This document shows, in pieces, positions 25,786 through 35,116 of a stretch of 55,942 bases of DNA. Position numbers and translations under genes: made by a program. The number at the start of each line of letters is the position of its first letter. The stretch's first letter is position 1. The notes beneath the pieces were generated by a model. That model ran no database searches and was not told the DNA's origin. It saw only the letters and a program-made list of their open reading frames with translations. Origin of the DNA: an uncultured Alphaproteobacteria bacterium (lineage in GTDB: Bacteria > Pseudomonadota > Alphaproteobacteria > Sphingomonadales > SMXR01); the NCBI GenBank assembly GCA_937126915.1, contig CAKZLM010000115.1, forward strand, positions 1 to 55,942. Direction: 5' to 3'.

Positions 25786-27378
25786 ATGTTTCATAAAAAA
25801 TTATTAACCTGTGCGGCGGCGTTGGGCCTTGCTTGGGGCGCGTTGGCGTCATTTGATCAGGGGGTTGTGGCTGCTGAAGACGGTGCCTTACCTGAAAGCG
25901 TGCGCGCTGGTGCAGACCGTACCATTGGCGAGGGTCCGTTTAAGCGTATGGTTATTCGTGGTGCCACGGTAATTGATGGCACAGGGGCTCCACCCATTGG
26001 CCCGATGGACATTGTGATTGAAAACAACCGCATTGTTAGTATGCAGGTTGTTGGGGCACCTGGTGTGCCCATTAATTCTAAAAACCGCCCCGCTAAAGGC
26101 GATTATGAAATTGATGCAGAAGGCATGTTTGTGATGCCGGGCTTTGTGAATGCCCATGCTCATATTTCCAACCCATCACAACATGAATTTGGCGAAGCAG
26201 CCCCTGCAGATTATGCTTATCGTTTATGGTTAGGCCATGGTGTAACTACGATACGTGAAGTGGGATCAGGTAATGGTCGTGAGTGGACGATTAATGAGCG
26301 TGATCGCAGTGCCAAAAACCAAATTGTGGCGCCACGCATTGCCGCCCACGATTGGTTCCCTAGTGAGTTAAACCCTAAAGAAGCCGTTGAGTGGGTTAAA
26401 GAGCTTAAACGCGATGGCGGCAATGGCATTAAGTTTGGCGGTGCCGCCCCTGAAACCATGCGTGCCGCATTGGCTGAGGCTAAAAAACAGGGCCTTAAAA
26501 CTGCCATGCACCACGCACAAATGTCGGTTACCCGATGGCATGTAATGGACAGTGTTCGTGCAGGGCTAGACTCGATGGAGCATTGGTATGGGTTGCCAGA
26601 AGCCATGTTTGAAGGCCAAACCGTGCAAAACTATCCATACACATACAATTATATGAATGAGCAAGATCGTTTTGGTCAGGCAGGGCGTTTATGGATGCAG
26701 GCCGCGGATCGTGGGTCTGAAACCTGGCAGAAGACGCTAGGAGAGATGAAAAGCCATGACTTTACCCTTGTGCCCACTTTCACCATTTATGAGGCCACAC
26801 GCGACCATATGGCGGCCAGAACACAAGAGTGGCTTAAGGATTATACTTGGCCAGCTTTAGAGGGGTTTTTTGCGCCATCCAAAACATCACACGGGTCTTT
26901 TTTCTTTGATTGGACCACAGGAGATGAAATTGCGTGGAAAAATAATTTCCGCAAATGGATGACCTTTGTGAATGATTATAAAAACGCTGGTGGCCGCGTT
27001 GCCATGGGCGATGATGCGGGCTTTATTTATAAGCTTTATGGTTTTGGCTATATCCGTGAGTTTGAATTGCTGCAAGAGGCAGGTTTTCACCCATTGGAAG
27101 TGATGCGTTCAGCAACCCTTCATGGGGCACAATTACTGGGAATGGATCAAGACATTGGCACCATCCAGCGTGGTAAATTGGCAGACCTTGTGATCATTGA
27201 TCAAAACCCGTTACAAAACTTTAAGGTTCTTTACGGTACCGGCACGCCGCGCTTAAATCTTGAAACCAATCAACTAGAGCAAGTCGGCGGTGTTAATTAT
27301 ACCATAAAAGATGGTGTTATTTATAATGCCAAAGAACTGATTAAAAGTGTGCGCGATATGGTAAGTGCAAGTAAATAA
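25786..27378 (+). CDS. Exported metal-dependent amidohydrolase
   Basis: 530-aa protein with a signal peptide (residues 1-30, GLAWGALA then VVAAED) and an amidohydrolase (imidazolonepropionase/dipeptidase-like) domain. The metal-binding H-x-H is H124/H126 in NAHAHIS, a later His cluster MHHAQ is at 241-245, and the conserved Asp is in GDDAGF at 408-413. The C-terminal DIGTIQRGKLADLVIIDQNPL is the standard closing beta-sandwich. The substrate may be a peptide, lactam or prolyl compound; sequence does not tell. The start at 25786 follows GGAGGGG. Confidence 0.85.
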   Translation: MFHKKLLTCAAALGLAWGALASFDQGVVAAEDGALPESVRAGADRTIGEGPFKRMVIRGATVIDGTGAPPIGPMDIVIENNRIVSMQVVGAPGVPINSKNRPAKGDYEIDAEGMFVMPGFVNAHAHISNPSQHEFGEAAPADYAYRLWLGHGVTTIREVGSGNGREWTINERDRSAKNQIVAPRIAAHDWFPSELNPKEAVEWVKELKRDGGNGIKFGGAAPETMRAALAEAKKQGLKTAMHHAQMSVTRWHVMDSVRAGLDSMEHWYGLPEAMFEGQTVQNYPYTYNYMNEQDRFGQAGRLWMQAADRGSETWQKTLGEMKSHDFTLVPTFTIYEATRDHMAARTQEWLKDYTWPALEGFFAPSKTSHGSFFFDWTTGDEIAWKNNFRKWMTFVNDYKNAGGRVAMGDDAGFIYKLYGFGYIREFELLQEAGFHPLEVMRSATLHGAQLLGMDQDIGTIQRGKLADLVIIDQNPLQNFKVLYGTGTPRLNLETNQLEQVGGVNYTIKDGVIYNAKELIKSVRDMVSASK

Positions 27379-27402
27379 ATAGCTTTTTGGTAAATTTGTC
27401 AT

Positions 27403-27432
27403 AAGCCCAGTTTGTGATTGCAAGCTGGGCTT
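27403..27432 (+). terminator. Hairpin after the amidohydrolase gene
   Basis: AAGCCCAG (27403-27410) and CTGGGCTT (27425-27432) pair, extended inside by TTTG/CAAG with one G-T. No real T tract follows, so it may be a weak or factor-aided terminator. Confidence 0.5.
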
Positions 27433-27480
27433 AACCATTTGTTAACTCTTTCTTAAGTCTTTTTTAGTAGAATATTACTT

Positions 27481-27548
27481 GCACGAAGGGAAGCGTGCCT
27501 AAAAATCGCAGTATATGCGAAAAATCGGACATAAAGTGCGTTATGTCC
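27481..27548 (+). promoter_or_regulatory. Three tandem hairpins in the leader of the PAS-like gene
   Basis: In 68 nt there are three successive perfect small stems: GCACG (27481-27485) / CGTGC (27494-27498); TCGCA (27506-27510) / TGCGA (27516-27520); and GGACATAA (27527-27534) / TTATGTCC (27541-27548). They end 28 nt before the chosen start codon. The arrangement resembles a structured leader, reminiscent of the hairpin stacks before the flagellin genes. No known riboswitch is recognised. Confidence 0.4.
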
Positions 27549-27576
27549 TTTGCTTTATGGGGAAGCTCTACTGGGA

Positions 27577-28155
27577 ATGACAAAGTCCGCTTGTGATAAG
27601 ATTTATCACTATTGGCAAAAATTATGCGACAACGATATGGTACCGTGTAAGTCGGTAATCAGTCCTGAATTATTTGCTGATGGTGATTTTTACACAGCCT
27701 TTCTGGTTTGTAATGCTGAGCTTAGAACTGTTGAAGATACGGTTTTCTCGCAGCCAAAAGACCTGCCTTCTAAGTTTCATTTGATGATGGGTAGTCCTAA
27801 GATTAATAGCTTAAAAGCAATGAAAGAATTAACCGATACTTTTTTAACCGCCCTGACAATCCCTTCCGGTGTTGTGATCCTTTATGCCGCGTTAAATGAG
27901 GTTGGTGAAGAAATTGGTCGGTTAGAGCTGATTTATTTGCCTGTTAAAGGTAAAACCCATTTGCTGGATACCTTATTTGCGGTGGGAAGCTTGGTGCGCC
28001 ACAAAAATGGACAGGTTAAAGGGTCAAGTGAGGTGATGGACCTTCTTTTAGAGGATATTCATTTCTTTGAATTAAGCACCAAAGGCAAGGCTGTTTCCTA
28101 TCGTGATAAAACACCAACAGTTGAACGTCTTCTCAGTGATTTAGCCAAGAACTGA
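27577..28155 (+). CDS. PAS_5-like hypothetical protein
   Basis: 192 aa, cytoplasmic. The beginning IYHYWQKLCDNDMVPCKSVISPELF resembles the PAS_5 domain family of Alphaproteobacteria (pattern YW-x-L-x5-P-x4-I-P-x2-L), and the strand pair IGRLELIYLPVKG then LLDTLFAVGSLV would fit the back of a PAS-like fold. Similarity in the middle is weak. I set the start at ATG 27577 with CTGGGA ahead; a TTG frame reaches 27550. It ends convergently with modC, overlapping it by 15 nt. Alternative: an uncharacterised protein unrelated to PAS. Confidence 0.5.
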   Translation: MTKSACDKIYHYWQKLCDNDMVPCKSVISPELFADGDFYTAFLVCNAELRTVEDTVFSQPKDLPSKFHLMMGSPKINSLKAMKELTDTFLTALTIPSGVVILYAALNEVGEEIGRLELIYLPVKGKTHLLDTLFAVGSLVRHKNGQVKGSSEVMDLLLEDIHFFELSTKGKAVSYRDKTPTVERLLSDLAKN

Positions 28156-29241
28156 TAAGGCCTTTATCAGGGCAAAAACGTCTTGTCCTTTTTGTAGATT
28201 AAGATGGGTCAAGCTTTGTCGCGTTATGGCGGCGTTTAGGGTAAGCGGAATAGTATCTTCATTGTCAGCTTCAAAGCTTAACGTGACATACGCAATACCG
28301 CTTTCATTTTGGCTTATTGATTGAACCTTGGCAGCCACAATATTTAAGATGCTGGTATCTGTCGGTGGGCTAAGGGCAATGCTAATATCTTTGGGTTCTA
28401 TATAAAGTCTGACAGTTTGACCTTTTTCAGCATTTTTTTGATAGCTTTTAAAACTGTGTCCGGCAATGCTGATATGGCAAATGCCGTCATCACTTTTCTC
28501 TGAAATTTTGCCGTGTAAAAAGTTGATGTTATCATTTAGCTGAAAGTGATTTTTAAAATCTTTGTCATGGATGATATGGTCAATGGGTTGCGGCGGTTTG
28601 ATGCCATCTTGATCAATGATTGAAACCATATCAGCAAGTTTGAAAACATCTTCAATTTGATGGGTCATCATTAAGATAGGCCCGTCAAAATGCTGTTTTA
28701 AAAGCTTCAAATAATCAATAAGTACGTTTTTTTTGGCTTTGTCTAAGCCTGTTAAGGCCTCATCTAAAATAAGGATTTCTGGCTCGGCAGCAAGGGCCCT
28801 GACAATGGCTGTGCGTTTTGCTTCGCCGCCAGAAATGGTCTGAGGAAAGCGATCAAGAAGGTGATCAATTTCAAACGCTTTTATAATAGGTAAAAAGACA
28901 TTTATTGTTTGAGCGGGATCAGAAAAAAGAATGTTTTCTCTAACTGTTAAATGCGGAAAAAGCGCATTGTCTTGAAAAACATATCCAATGGCCCTTGTTT
29001 GTGGGGGGCGGTTAATCTTTTTAGCATGGTCAAAATAAGCCTTATCATTATAAGTGATAGTGCCTGCGGTGGGCGTTAACAGGCCCGCTAGCAAATGAGC
29101 AAAGGTTGATTTACCGCTGCCTGATGGACCCACAATGGCAGTTATGCCAACATCAAATTCACACTTAGCCTTGATGGGACGAGGGTGAGCCTTACTTTGT
29201 GCTTTCAAAAAGCCATATCTGATGTTGACTGATAAACTCAT
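28141..29241 (-). CDS. modC: Molybdate ABC transporter ATPase ModC
   Basis: 366-aa ATPase powering molybdate uptake. Walker A GPSGSGKST at residues 38-46, signature ISGGEAKR at 135-142 and Walker B ILILDE at 155-160. A C-terminal Mop/TOBE domain from about 300 (VAAKVQSISQNESGIAYVTL) identifies molybdate rather than generic transporters. The start overlaps the modB stop by 4 nt. No modA follows or precedes. The 3' end overlaps the convergent PAS-like gene by 15 nt. Confidence 0.88.
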   Translation of the reverse strand: MSLSVNIRYGFLKAQSKAHPRPIKAKCEFDVGITAIVGPSGSGKSTFAHLLAGLLTPTAGTITYNDKAYFDHAKKINRPPQTRAIGYVFQDNALFPHLTVRENILFSDPAQTINVFLPIIKAFEIDHLLDRFPQTISGGEAKRTAIVRALAAEPEILILDEALTGLDKAKKNVLIDYLKLLKQHFDGPILMMTHQIEDVFKLADMVSIIDQDGIKPPQPIDHIIHDKDFKNHFQLNDNINFLHGKISEKSDDGICHISIAGHSFKSYQKNAEKGQTVRLYIEPKDISIALSPPTDTSILNIVAAKVQSISQNESGIAYVTLSFEADNEDTIPLTLNAAITRQSLTHLNLQKGQDVFALIKALSVLG

Positions 29242-29939
29242 AAGCGTTGCCCCGATAGGTCTTTTTGGGAGGATTTGTTAAGCCATATCTGACTGATATA
29301 AATGACGCCAAAAGATAAGACGATCGAAATGACCATTAATCTAAAGGCTTGCTCTTCCATGTTGGGGGCTTGTGCCGCTTGGTAAAGCGCAAGGGGCAAG
29401 GTTTGGGTTAGACTTGGTATGTTTGAGACAAAGGTGATTGTTGCACCAAACTCGCCAATGGCGCGGGCAAAGGCCAATATGCCGCCTGCCATAATAGCTG
29501 GTAGTGACAGGGGTAAATAAATTCGGGTAAATATTCTAACGTTACTAGCACCTAGGGTTTGTGCCGATTTTGCCAGATGTGGGTTAACCATATCAAAGCC
29601 AGCCTTTGCTGATCGAATGAACAACGGCAAGGCAATAATGGTAGAGGCAAGCGCTGCCCCCAACCAATTAAAGGCAAAAGATAAACCAAAAACATCTTCT
29701 AAAAACTGACCCAATGGCGCCTGTCGATTAAAAGCCATCAGCAACAAATAGCCAATCACGACAGGTGGCAAAACCAAGGGTAAATTAATGATGGTTTCAA
29801 TCAAAGCTTTGCCTTTGAAATTATGTCTTGATAAGCCATAGGCAATGGCAAGCCCTAAGGGGATAATCACCATCATAGAAATGGCAGCTACCTTTAGCGA
29901 TAACCCAATAGCGGCCATTTCATAAGAAGATAGGATCAT
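29238..29939 (-). CDS. modB: Molybdate ABC transporter permease ModB
   Basis: 233-aa inner-membrane permease with five to six helices. The permease-ATPase coupling loop appears as SAQTLGASNVRIFTRIYLPLSLP at about residues 125-147, and PPVVIGYLLLMAFNRQAPLG is characteristic of ModB. It overlaps modC by 4 nt. Instead of modA, a sulfurtransferase gene lies 11 nt upstream. The periplasmic molybdate-binding protein must be encoded elsewhere. Confidence 0.88.
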   Translation of the reverse strand: MILSSYEMAAIGLSLKVAAISMMVIIPLGLAIAYGLSRHNFKGKALIETIINLPLVLPPVVIGYLLLMAFNRQAPLGQFLEDVFGLSFAFNWLGAALASTIIALPLFIRSAKAGFDMVNPHLAKSAQTLGASNVRIFTRIYLPLSLPAIMAGGILAFARAIGEFGATITFVSNIPSLTQTLPLALYQAAQAPNMEEQAFRLMVISIVLSFGVIYISQIWLNKSSQKDLSGQRL

Positions 29940-29950
29940 CTTAATTCCTT

Positions 29951-30826
29951 TTACGCCATGGTTTGGGCAATGGGCAGGTCATGACGCGCACCCCATTCGG
30001 CCCATGATCCATCATAAATTTTGACATGCTTTGCCCCAACACATTCAAGCGCAAATGCTACTATAGAGGCTGTTACCCCAGACCCGCACGTTGTGGTAAT
30101 TTGACCAGAAAGATCAATATTTTTTTGATCAAAAAGTGATTTTAGGGCTTGGTCATTCTTTAGACAGCCATCGTCCTTAAAAAGGCTGAGATAGGGAATG
30201 TTTTTAGCCCCTGGCATATGCCCAGGCCTAACCCCAGGGCGGGGTTCAGCCACCTGGCCTAAAAAACGAGGCTCAGCGCGGGCATCAATGATTTGCAGGT
30301 GGGGGTTATCCAACAAATGAGCGGTAAAGCAAAAATGCTCATGCTGAGAGTCATTTTCTTGGGTCTTTATCTGACTGTCCTGTAAGTTGCTAGGCAGTTG
30401 GTTTTGTTTGGGTGCTGTGGTCTCAAGGGGCAAACCTAGGTCCACCCAAAAACGCAGTCCACCATCCAAAAGATGAACGTCTTTAAAGCCAAATTCACGC
30501 AACATGTACCACACCCGAAAGGCGCAGATGACACCGCCCTTATCATATAGCAAAATAGGGCTTTCAGGTGATAATCCAAGGGACTGACAATAGTTTAAAA
30601 AATAATCCTTAGCAGGCAGTGTGTGGGGGTAGGGGGCGTTGGGTGCGCTGGCAAGATCAATATCAAAGAAGCGGGCTTTGGGTAGCCTGCTATGCATAAA
30701 ACTGTCCTTGCCGTTGGTGGTGTCATTGGGTAAATGCCAAGAACAATCAATGGCTTGATAATGGTTTAGCAGGATAGCGCCGTTTTTTTTGGTTGGTGTG
30801 ATCAGATGTTGTCTGATGTTTTGCAT
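29951..30826 (-). CDS. sseA: 3-mercaptopyruvate/thiosulfate sulfurtransferase (two rhodanese domains)
   Basis: 291 aa in two rhodanese repeats, the second catalytic. The active site loop is C247 in TCGSGVTAS, the mercaptopyruvate sulfurtransferase version. Supporting blocks are GVICAFRVWYMLREFGF (residues 98-114), DGGLRFW (121-127) and DARAEPRFLG (181-190). It transfers sulfur from 3-mercaptopyruvate to an acceptor. Its position directly upstream of modB-modC is unusual and may link it to molybdenum cofactor sulfuration (inference). Confidence 0.85.
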   Translation of the reverse strand: MQNIRQHLITPTKKNGAILLNHYQAIDCSWHLPNDTTNGKDSFMHSRLPKARFFDIDLASAPNAPYPHTLPAKDYFLNYCQSLGLSPESPILLYDKGGVICAFRVWYMLREFGFKDVHLLDGGLRFWVDLGLPLETTAPKQNQLPSNLQDSQIKTQENDSQHEHFCFTAHLLDNPHLQIIDARAEPRFLGQVAEPRPGVRPGHMPGAKNIPYLSLFKDDGCLKNDQALKSLFDQKNIDLSGQITTTCGSGVTASIVAFALECVGAKHVKIYDGSWAEWGARHDLPIAQTMA

Positions 30827-31096
30827 GGTAAATCCCCCAATTCGAAAGTCATGCTAACATTAGGGCCGATCAGACAACAAGCAAAAGATATCAATAAAAT
30901 GTAATATGGAGGAAAAGGATCGGGCAGAAAGTTAGCATAGGGGAGATTGAGGAAAATCGAATGCTAAAAGGGTATCTTTCTGCCCATAAGTTAGTGCTGT
31001 TTTAAGGTTGTTACGCCTATGAGCAGAATATGCTTTGTTTTAGCCGTTGTTGCTAGTTGACATATTGTCGCATCATATGACCTACTGTATTATAAT
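30827..31096. other. Intergenic region between the sulfurtransferase and chemoreceptor genes
   Basis: Together with the adjoining terminator this makes 328 bases without a gene. It holds the promoter region of the minus-strand sseA-modBC unit and the 3' flank of the chemoreceptor gene. I see no tRNA, hairpin of note or plausible small gene here apart from the terminator at 31097-31134. Confidence 0.4.
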
Positions 31097-31134
31097 AAAA
31101 ACCCTCTATAGCCTTGTGAGGCTGGCGGGTTTTT
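31097..31134 (-). terminator. Terminator of the chemoreceptor gene
   Basis: On the minus strand AAAAACCC (plus 31127-31134) pairs with GGGTTTTT (plus 31097-31104), with a second stem GCC/GGC inside, and the T run continues into TATTATAA. It lies about 20 nt beyond the stop. Confidence 0.7.
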
Positions 31135-31154
31135 AGGTTGATTATTAATGCTGA

Positions 31155-32519
31155 TTAAGCACGAATGTTTTTCAAGAAGCCTTCAACCTCTTCGTTCAAT
31201 TCATCAATGCGAGAGAACACTTCTTGCGTAGAGCTGTTCATGTCAGAGATTGAATTGTTGGTCTCAGTGCTAACATTAGCAATTTCACTCATGTTAAGAG
31301 ATACCTCGGCAGACCCTTTGCTTGCTTCTTGAACGCTTTGGCTAATTTCATTCACCGCGCTACTTTGTTGCTGCATGGTCGCTGCGATTGAGTTTGATAT
31401 CTCTTGAATTTTACTAATGATGTCATCAATGCGTTGATTAACGTCAGCGGATAATTGAGTCGCTTCTTGAATTTCTGCAATTTGGTCAGAAATTTTTGAT
31501 GTTGCTTCAGCGGTTTGACCAGCCAAGCTCTTTACCTCAGATGCCACAACCGCAAAGCCACGACCAGCTTCGCCAGCGCGGGCTGCCTCAATAGTGGCAT
31601 TTAGGGCAAGAAGATTGGTTTGCCCGGCAATATCACTAATCAATTTAACCACACTACCAATTTGCTCACTGGCCTCTACAAGGCCACTCATTGATTCTTT
31701 TGCTTGGCGGGCCTCTAACGCGGCAGAGTTTGAAATTTCGGCTGATTCCGTTACTTGACGAACAATTTCTTCAATCGACGCTGACATTTCTTCAGCTGCT
31801 GCAGCGGCCATTTCAATGTTATTATTGCTTAATTCTGTTGCCATGCTGGCATTGCTAGTGGTTTTTTCTAGGGTGCTAGACAAAGATTCTAGAATAGTCA
31901 CTTTGTCGCGCAGCTGACCAGCAGCAATAGTAACGCCATCAATGGTGCCAATAACATCTTTTTCAAAATTGTTTCCATGCTGATCTAATTCAGACTGGGC
32001 GGCCATGTTGGTTAATTGATGATGACATGAAATCATGATGTCATTTTTCATAAAAGCCAGCATATTTAGCGCACGTACTGCTTTGGCAAGGGGTTCTGGT
32101 TGGTCGCTAAGGTTTTCAAGGATGATGCGTTGACAGCGGTCAAAAATGAGAGAGAAACCAGCCAAATACCAGCGTGGGTCAACGCCAAGGTGGAAATAAT
32201 ATTCCCCCCGAACGGCCATTGCTTTGCCGTATTCTTGATCAACAGGATTGGTAAACAAAAAACGCCAATAGTCTTTTTGGCGTTGTTGATAGTCAGCTAT
32301 ATCAACATTTTTTAATTCTTTAGCAACCTGTTCGATGGTTAAGAGATATTGGTAAAATTCTTCCAAAATATCTGAAAGATTGTCTTCAATATATTCCCAC
32401 GCAAGATTAAGCCCCTTTGTTAATTCCCCATTTAGACCGTAATGAATAACGCGGTCACCCATTTCAACTTGATCTGCAATCGACGCAATTTTTTTATTAT
32501 TATGTTCACTAACTGACAT
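31155..32519 (-). CDS. Soluble globin-coupled methyl-accepting chemotaxis protein
   Basis: 454 aa without membrane segments. The N-terminal protoglobin-type sensor spans about residues 1-180 (helix-rich, ending in the [17 protein letters not shown] region at 106-122). The C-terminal signalling hairpin contains the MCP core [28 protein letters not shown]. The start at 32519 follows GGAGAAG; the longer frame to 32561 lacks a site. In canonical globin sensors the heme His lies four residues before the Gly of IGL-x-PRW; here that position is Tyr108 and a His sits two residues on (H110), so heme binding is uncertain. Probably an aerotaxis or redox receptor for CheA. Confidence 0.85.
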   Translation of the reverse strand: MSVSEHNNKKIASIADQVEMGDRVIHYGLNGELTKGLNLAWEYIEDNLSDILEEFYQYLLTIEQVAKELKNVDIADYQQRQKDYWRFLFTNPVDQEYGKAMAVRGEYYFHLGVDPRWYLAGFSLIFDRCQRIILENLSDQPEPLAKAVRALNMLAFMKNDIMISCHHQLTNMAAQSELDQHGNNFEKDVIGTIDGVTIAAGQLRDKVTILESLSSTLEKTTSNASMATELSNNNIEMAAAAAEEMSASIEEIVRQVTESAEISNSAALEARQAKESMSGLVEASEQIGSVVKLISDIAGQTNLLALNATIEAARAGEAGRGFAVVASEVKSLAGQTAEATSKISDQIAEIQEATQLSADVNQRIDDIISKIQEISNSIAATMQQQSSAVNEISQSVQEASKGSAEVSLNMSEIANVSTETNNSISDMNSSTQEVFSRIDELNEEVEGFLKNIRA

Positions 32520-32699
32520 TTTTATTCTTCTCCGTAATATAAAGCTTGGGTGGTAATACAAGATTTAGGCGTAAATTCAAAAAGTTTTTTTCAAGAATTG
32601 GATGTTTGGATCAATAAAATTTGTAAAATGTTTTAATTGCTTCATTTTTTGTTCAATTTATCGTAAGGGACAATGATAAAAGTTACAAAAGGACGGGTT

Positions 32700-33164
32700 A
32701 TGACTGAATCAATATATGAAAATTTGTCACAATTAGGCAAAACGACATCTGCGGCAGACAGCCCTGAAAAGGCTGAGTTGGATTATGTCAAAAACCCTCG
32801 TCCTAATGTGGATTATATGGTTCGGTTTAGTTGCCCAGAATTTACCAGCCTTTGTCCTGTTACCGGTCAACCTGATTTTGCACATTTGGTGTTGGATTAT
32901 GTGCCGGGTGAGCATTTGGTTGAAAGCAAGGCCTTAAAGCTGTTTTTGCAATCTTTCCGTAATCATGCCGCTTTTCATGAAGATTGTACCGTTGGCATTG
33001 GTGAGCGCTTGGTCAATGAAATGAAACCGAAATGGCTGCGTCTGGGAGGGTATTGGTATCCTCGTGGTGGTATCCCTATTGATGTGTTTTTCCAATGGGG
33101 CAAGGTACCAGAGGGGGTTTGGATCCCTGAGCAAGACGTACAAAACTATCGCGGCCGTGGCTAA
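32700..33164 (+). CDS. queF: QueF, NADPH-dependent preQ0 reductase
   Basis: Reduces 7-cyano-7-deazaguanine to preQ1 in queuosine synthesis. 154 aa, the short unimodular form. The catalytic Cys is C52 in [12 protein letters not shown], with D59 as its partner; the ESKALK motif at 75-80 binds NADPH, and FHED (92-95) is the usual substrate loop. The start at 32700 was chosen because AAGGA lies 6 nt upstream; the frame extends to 32673. It faces the queE-queC pair convergently, 12 nt apart. Confidence 0.92.
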   Translation: MTESIYENLSQLGKTTSAADSPEKAELDYVKNPRPNVDYMVRFSCPEFTSLCPVTGQPDFAHLVLDYVPGEHLVESKALKLFLQSFRNHAAFHEDCTVGIGERLVNEMKPKWLRLGGYWYPRGGIPIDVFFQWGKVPEGVWIPEQDVQNYRGRG

Positions 33165-33176
33165 GTCTCTTAAGAA

Positions 33177-33818
33177 CTAAGGAATGTTCAAAATTTTATG
33201 GGTTTGGACGCTTAGGTTCCAATTGGGGTTCTTAAGACAATAATCAATCGCGGCTTTGGTATTGATTGCTGTTTGATCGCCATCCATTGGTTGAAGGTAG
33301 TAATGATCAAAGGATGTTTCAGGTAACATCTCAGGCATCAAAGAGGGCTGAGGATATACAAGTTTTAGCTCGTTGCCAGAGGTTTGAACAAAATCAGCAC
33401 CTGCTTTCGGGCTAATACATACCCAATCAATACCTTGATGAACGGGGAGGGTGCCGTTGCTTTCAATGGCAATCATAAAGCCTTCATCATGCAGAGCATC
33501 AACTAAAGCATCATCGATTTGTAGGCTGGGTTCTCCACCAGTTAACACAATATATTTTTGTGAGGCACTGGTTGCCGTGTCACACCAAATACTGCTTGCC
33601 TTTTGGGCTAATGTTTTGGCAGTTTTAAATTTGCCACCATTCACGCCATCGGTGCCGATAAAGTCAGTGTCGCAAAATTGACAAATGGCTTTTGCACGGT
33701 CTTGTTCGCGGCCCGTCCACAAATTACAGCCTGAAAAGCGCATAAAGACTGCGGGTCGGCCAGCATGGTGGCCTTCGCCCTGTAAGGTTAGAAAAATTTC
33801 TTTTACGCTATAAGTCAT
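33177..33818 (-). CDS. queE: QueE, 7-carboxy-7-deazaguanine synthase (radical SAM)
   Basis: Converts 6-carboxy-tetrahydropterin to 7-carboxy-7-deazaguanine. 213 aa. The iron-sulfur cysteines are C31, C46 and C49, a long-loop C-x14-C-x2-C variant typical of a QueE subgroup. FLTLQGEG (residues 9-16) is the family N-terminus and TGGEPSLQ the SAM-binding GGE motif. It overlaps queC by 4 nt. QueD is not in the window. Confidence 0.9.
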   Translation of the reverse strand: MTYSVKEIFLTLQGEGHHAGRPAVFMRFSGCNLWTGREQDRAKAICQFCDTDFIGTDGVNGGKFKTAKTLAQKASSIWCDTATSASQKYIVLTGGEPSLQIDDALVDALHDEGFMIAIESNGTLPVHQGIDWVCISPKAGADFVQTSGNELKLVYPQPSLMPEMLPETSFDHYYLQPMDGDQTAINTKAAIDYCLKNPNWNLSVQTHKILNIP

Positions 33819-34507
33819 GACTGGGCCATATAATGGGTTGTATCTTTAACGCCTGCATCATCAAAGCCTTTTTTGCGCAGCAAGCAGCTATCGCATTCAC
33901 CGCAGGCCAATCCATCAGCAGAAGGGTCATAACACGAGATTGTTAAGCTGTAATCAACATCCAAAGCCGTACCTGCTTTGATAATTTCTGCTTTGGTCAT
34001 ATCAATTAGTGGGGTGTGAAGGGTGATTTTGTCACCTTCAACGCCAATTTTGGTGGCTAAATTAGCCATGGTTTCAAAAGACTTAATATATTCAGGGCGG
34101 CAGTCAGGATAGCCGGAATAGTCAACAGCATTAACGCCTAGAAAGATATCTTTGGCACCTACTACCTCAAGATAGGCAAGGGCATAGGATAAGAAAATGG
34201 TGTTTCTGGCTGGAACATATGTAACCGGTATAGTGCCTTCTGAGGCCGCAATTTCGTCACCTTTAGGGACATCAATATCCGCGGTTAGGGCGCTACCGCC
34301 AAATTGCTTTAAATCGATATCGACAATGCGGTGTTCTTCAATGCCCATGGCTGTTACAAGTCTTTTTGCTGCTTCCAATTCAACAGCCAGGCGTTGGCCA
34401 TATTGGAAGGAGATGGCATAAAGCTCATACCCTTGATTTTTTGCCATTGCTGCAACTGTTGCTGAATCTAAGCCACCACTTAAAAGAAGAATTGCTTTTT
34501 TTGTCAC
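33815..34507 (-). CDS. queC: QueC, 7-cyano-7-deazaguanine synthase
   Basis: ATP-dependent amidation and dehydration of the carboxylate to preQ0. 230 aa with the PP-loop SGGLDS at residues 10-15 and four C-terminal zinc cysteines in [17 protein letters not shown] (about residues 191-207). First gene of queC-queE on the minus strand. Together with queF three of the four de novo steps after GTP cyclohydrolase are here. Confidence 0.93.
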   Translation of the reverse strand: MTKKAILLLSGGLDSATVAAMAKNQGYELYAISFQYGQRLAVELEAAKRLVTAMGIEEHRIVDIDLKQFGGSALTADIDVPKGDEIAASEGTIPVTYVPARNTIFLSYALAYLEVVGAKDIFLGVNAVDYSGYPDCRPEYIKSFETMANLATKIGVEGDKITLHTPLIDMTKAEIIKAGTALDVDYSLTISCYDPSADGLACGECDSCLLRKKGFDDAGVKDTTHYMAQS

Positions 34508-34610
34508 GACACTATCCTTTGCATTGATAGCATGCTCATAACGGATAACAGATTAAAATGAAAGGTTTTAATGGGGGACTATTGGCCTTTAAACCATAGC
34601 GGAGCTTGCT

Positions 34611-34925
34611 TTAATGCATTTGTCGTTGTTGAAGGTGCTGCTCAAACGCTACAGCGTCGGTTAGATTTTGTTTTGAAACGGCACAGAGGCCATTCGTAAG
34701 TTTATTAAAGGCAATATTATAAAATCGGGCAAGAACAACCAATTCTGACGCTTTTAGGCTGTGTAACCCACTTTCGACCTTAATAACATGCTGTTCGCTC
34801 ACTTTAAAGTGAAAGGCGACATGCTGAATGGTCATTCGTCTGGCAAGACGAACGGCCTTTAATCGTGCACCTAATTTTTTACGGACTGCTGGGTCTTCTT
34901 TATTAAGAATATTAATATTTGCCAT
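34611..34925 (-). CDS. XRE-family HTH transcriptional regulator
   Basis: 104-aa DNA-binding protein with one Cro/C1-type helix-turn-helix at about residues 17-72: LGARLKAVRLARRMTIQHVAFHFKVSEQHVIKVESG followed by LVVLARFYNI. There is no ligand or multimerisation domain beyond a short tail. Target unknown; it is an isolated gene between queC and the VWA gene. Confidence 0.75.
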   Translation of the reverse strand: MANINILNKEDPAVRKKLGARLKAVRLARRMTIQHVAFHFKVSEQHVIKVESGLHSLKASELVVLARFYNIAFNKLTNGLCAVSKQNLTDAVAFEQHLQQRQMH

Positions 34926-35116
34926 AGCTTAACTTTCAAAAACACAAAACGCAGACAAATTTTATACTATAAAATATGTTAATTTGCTAAGATAATTTTT
35001 AAAGGTTAAGAAATAGTTAACAAGTGCTATTCTGTATTAGGTTTTATGCGTCTAAAAAAGGATAACCCTAGGGGCTTAAAAGGCAGACAGTGTTGATTGC
35101 TAATTCAGCAGGCTAT

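Noticed and set aside
32520-32699. preQ1 riboswitch upstream of queF
   Set aside because: The region between the chemoreceptor and queF is AT-rich but has no preQ1-I-type stem-loop with an A-rich tail that I can recognise.
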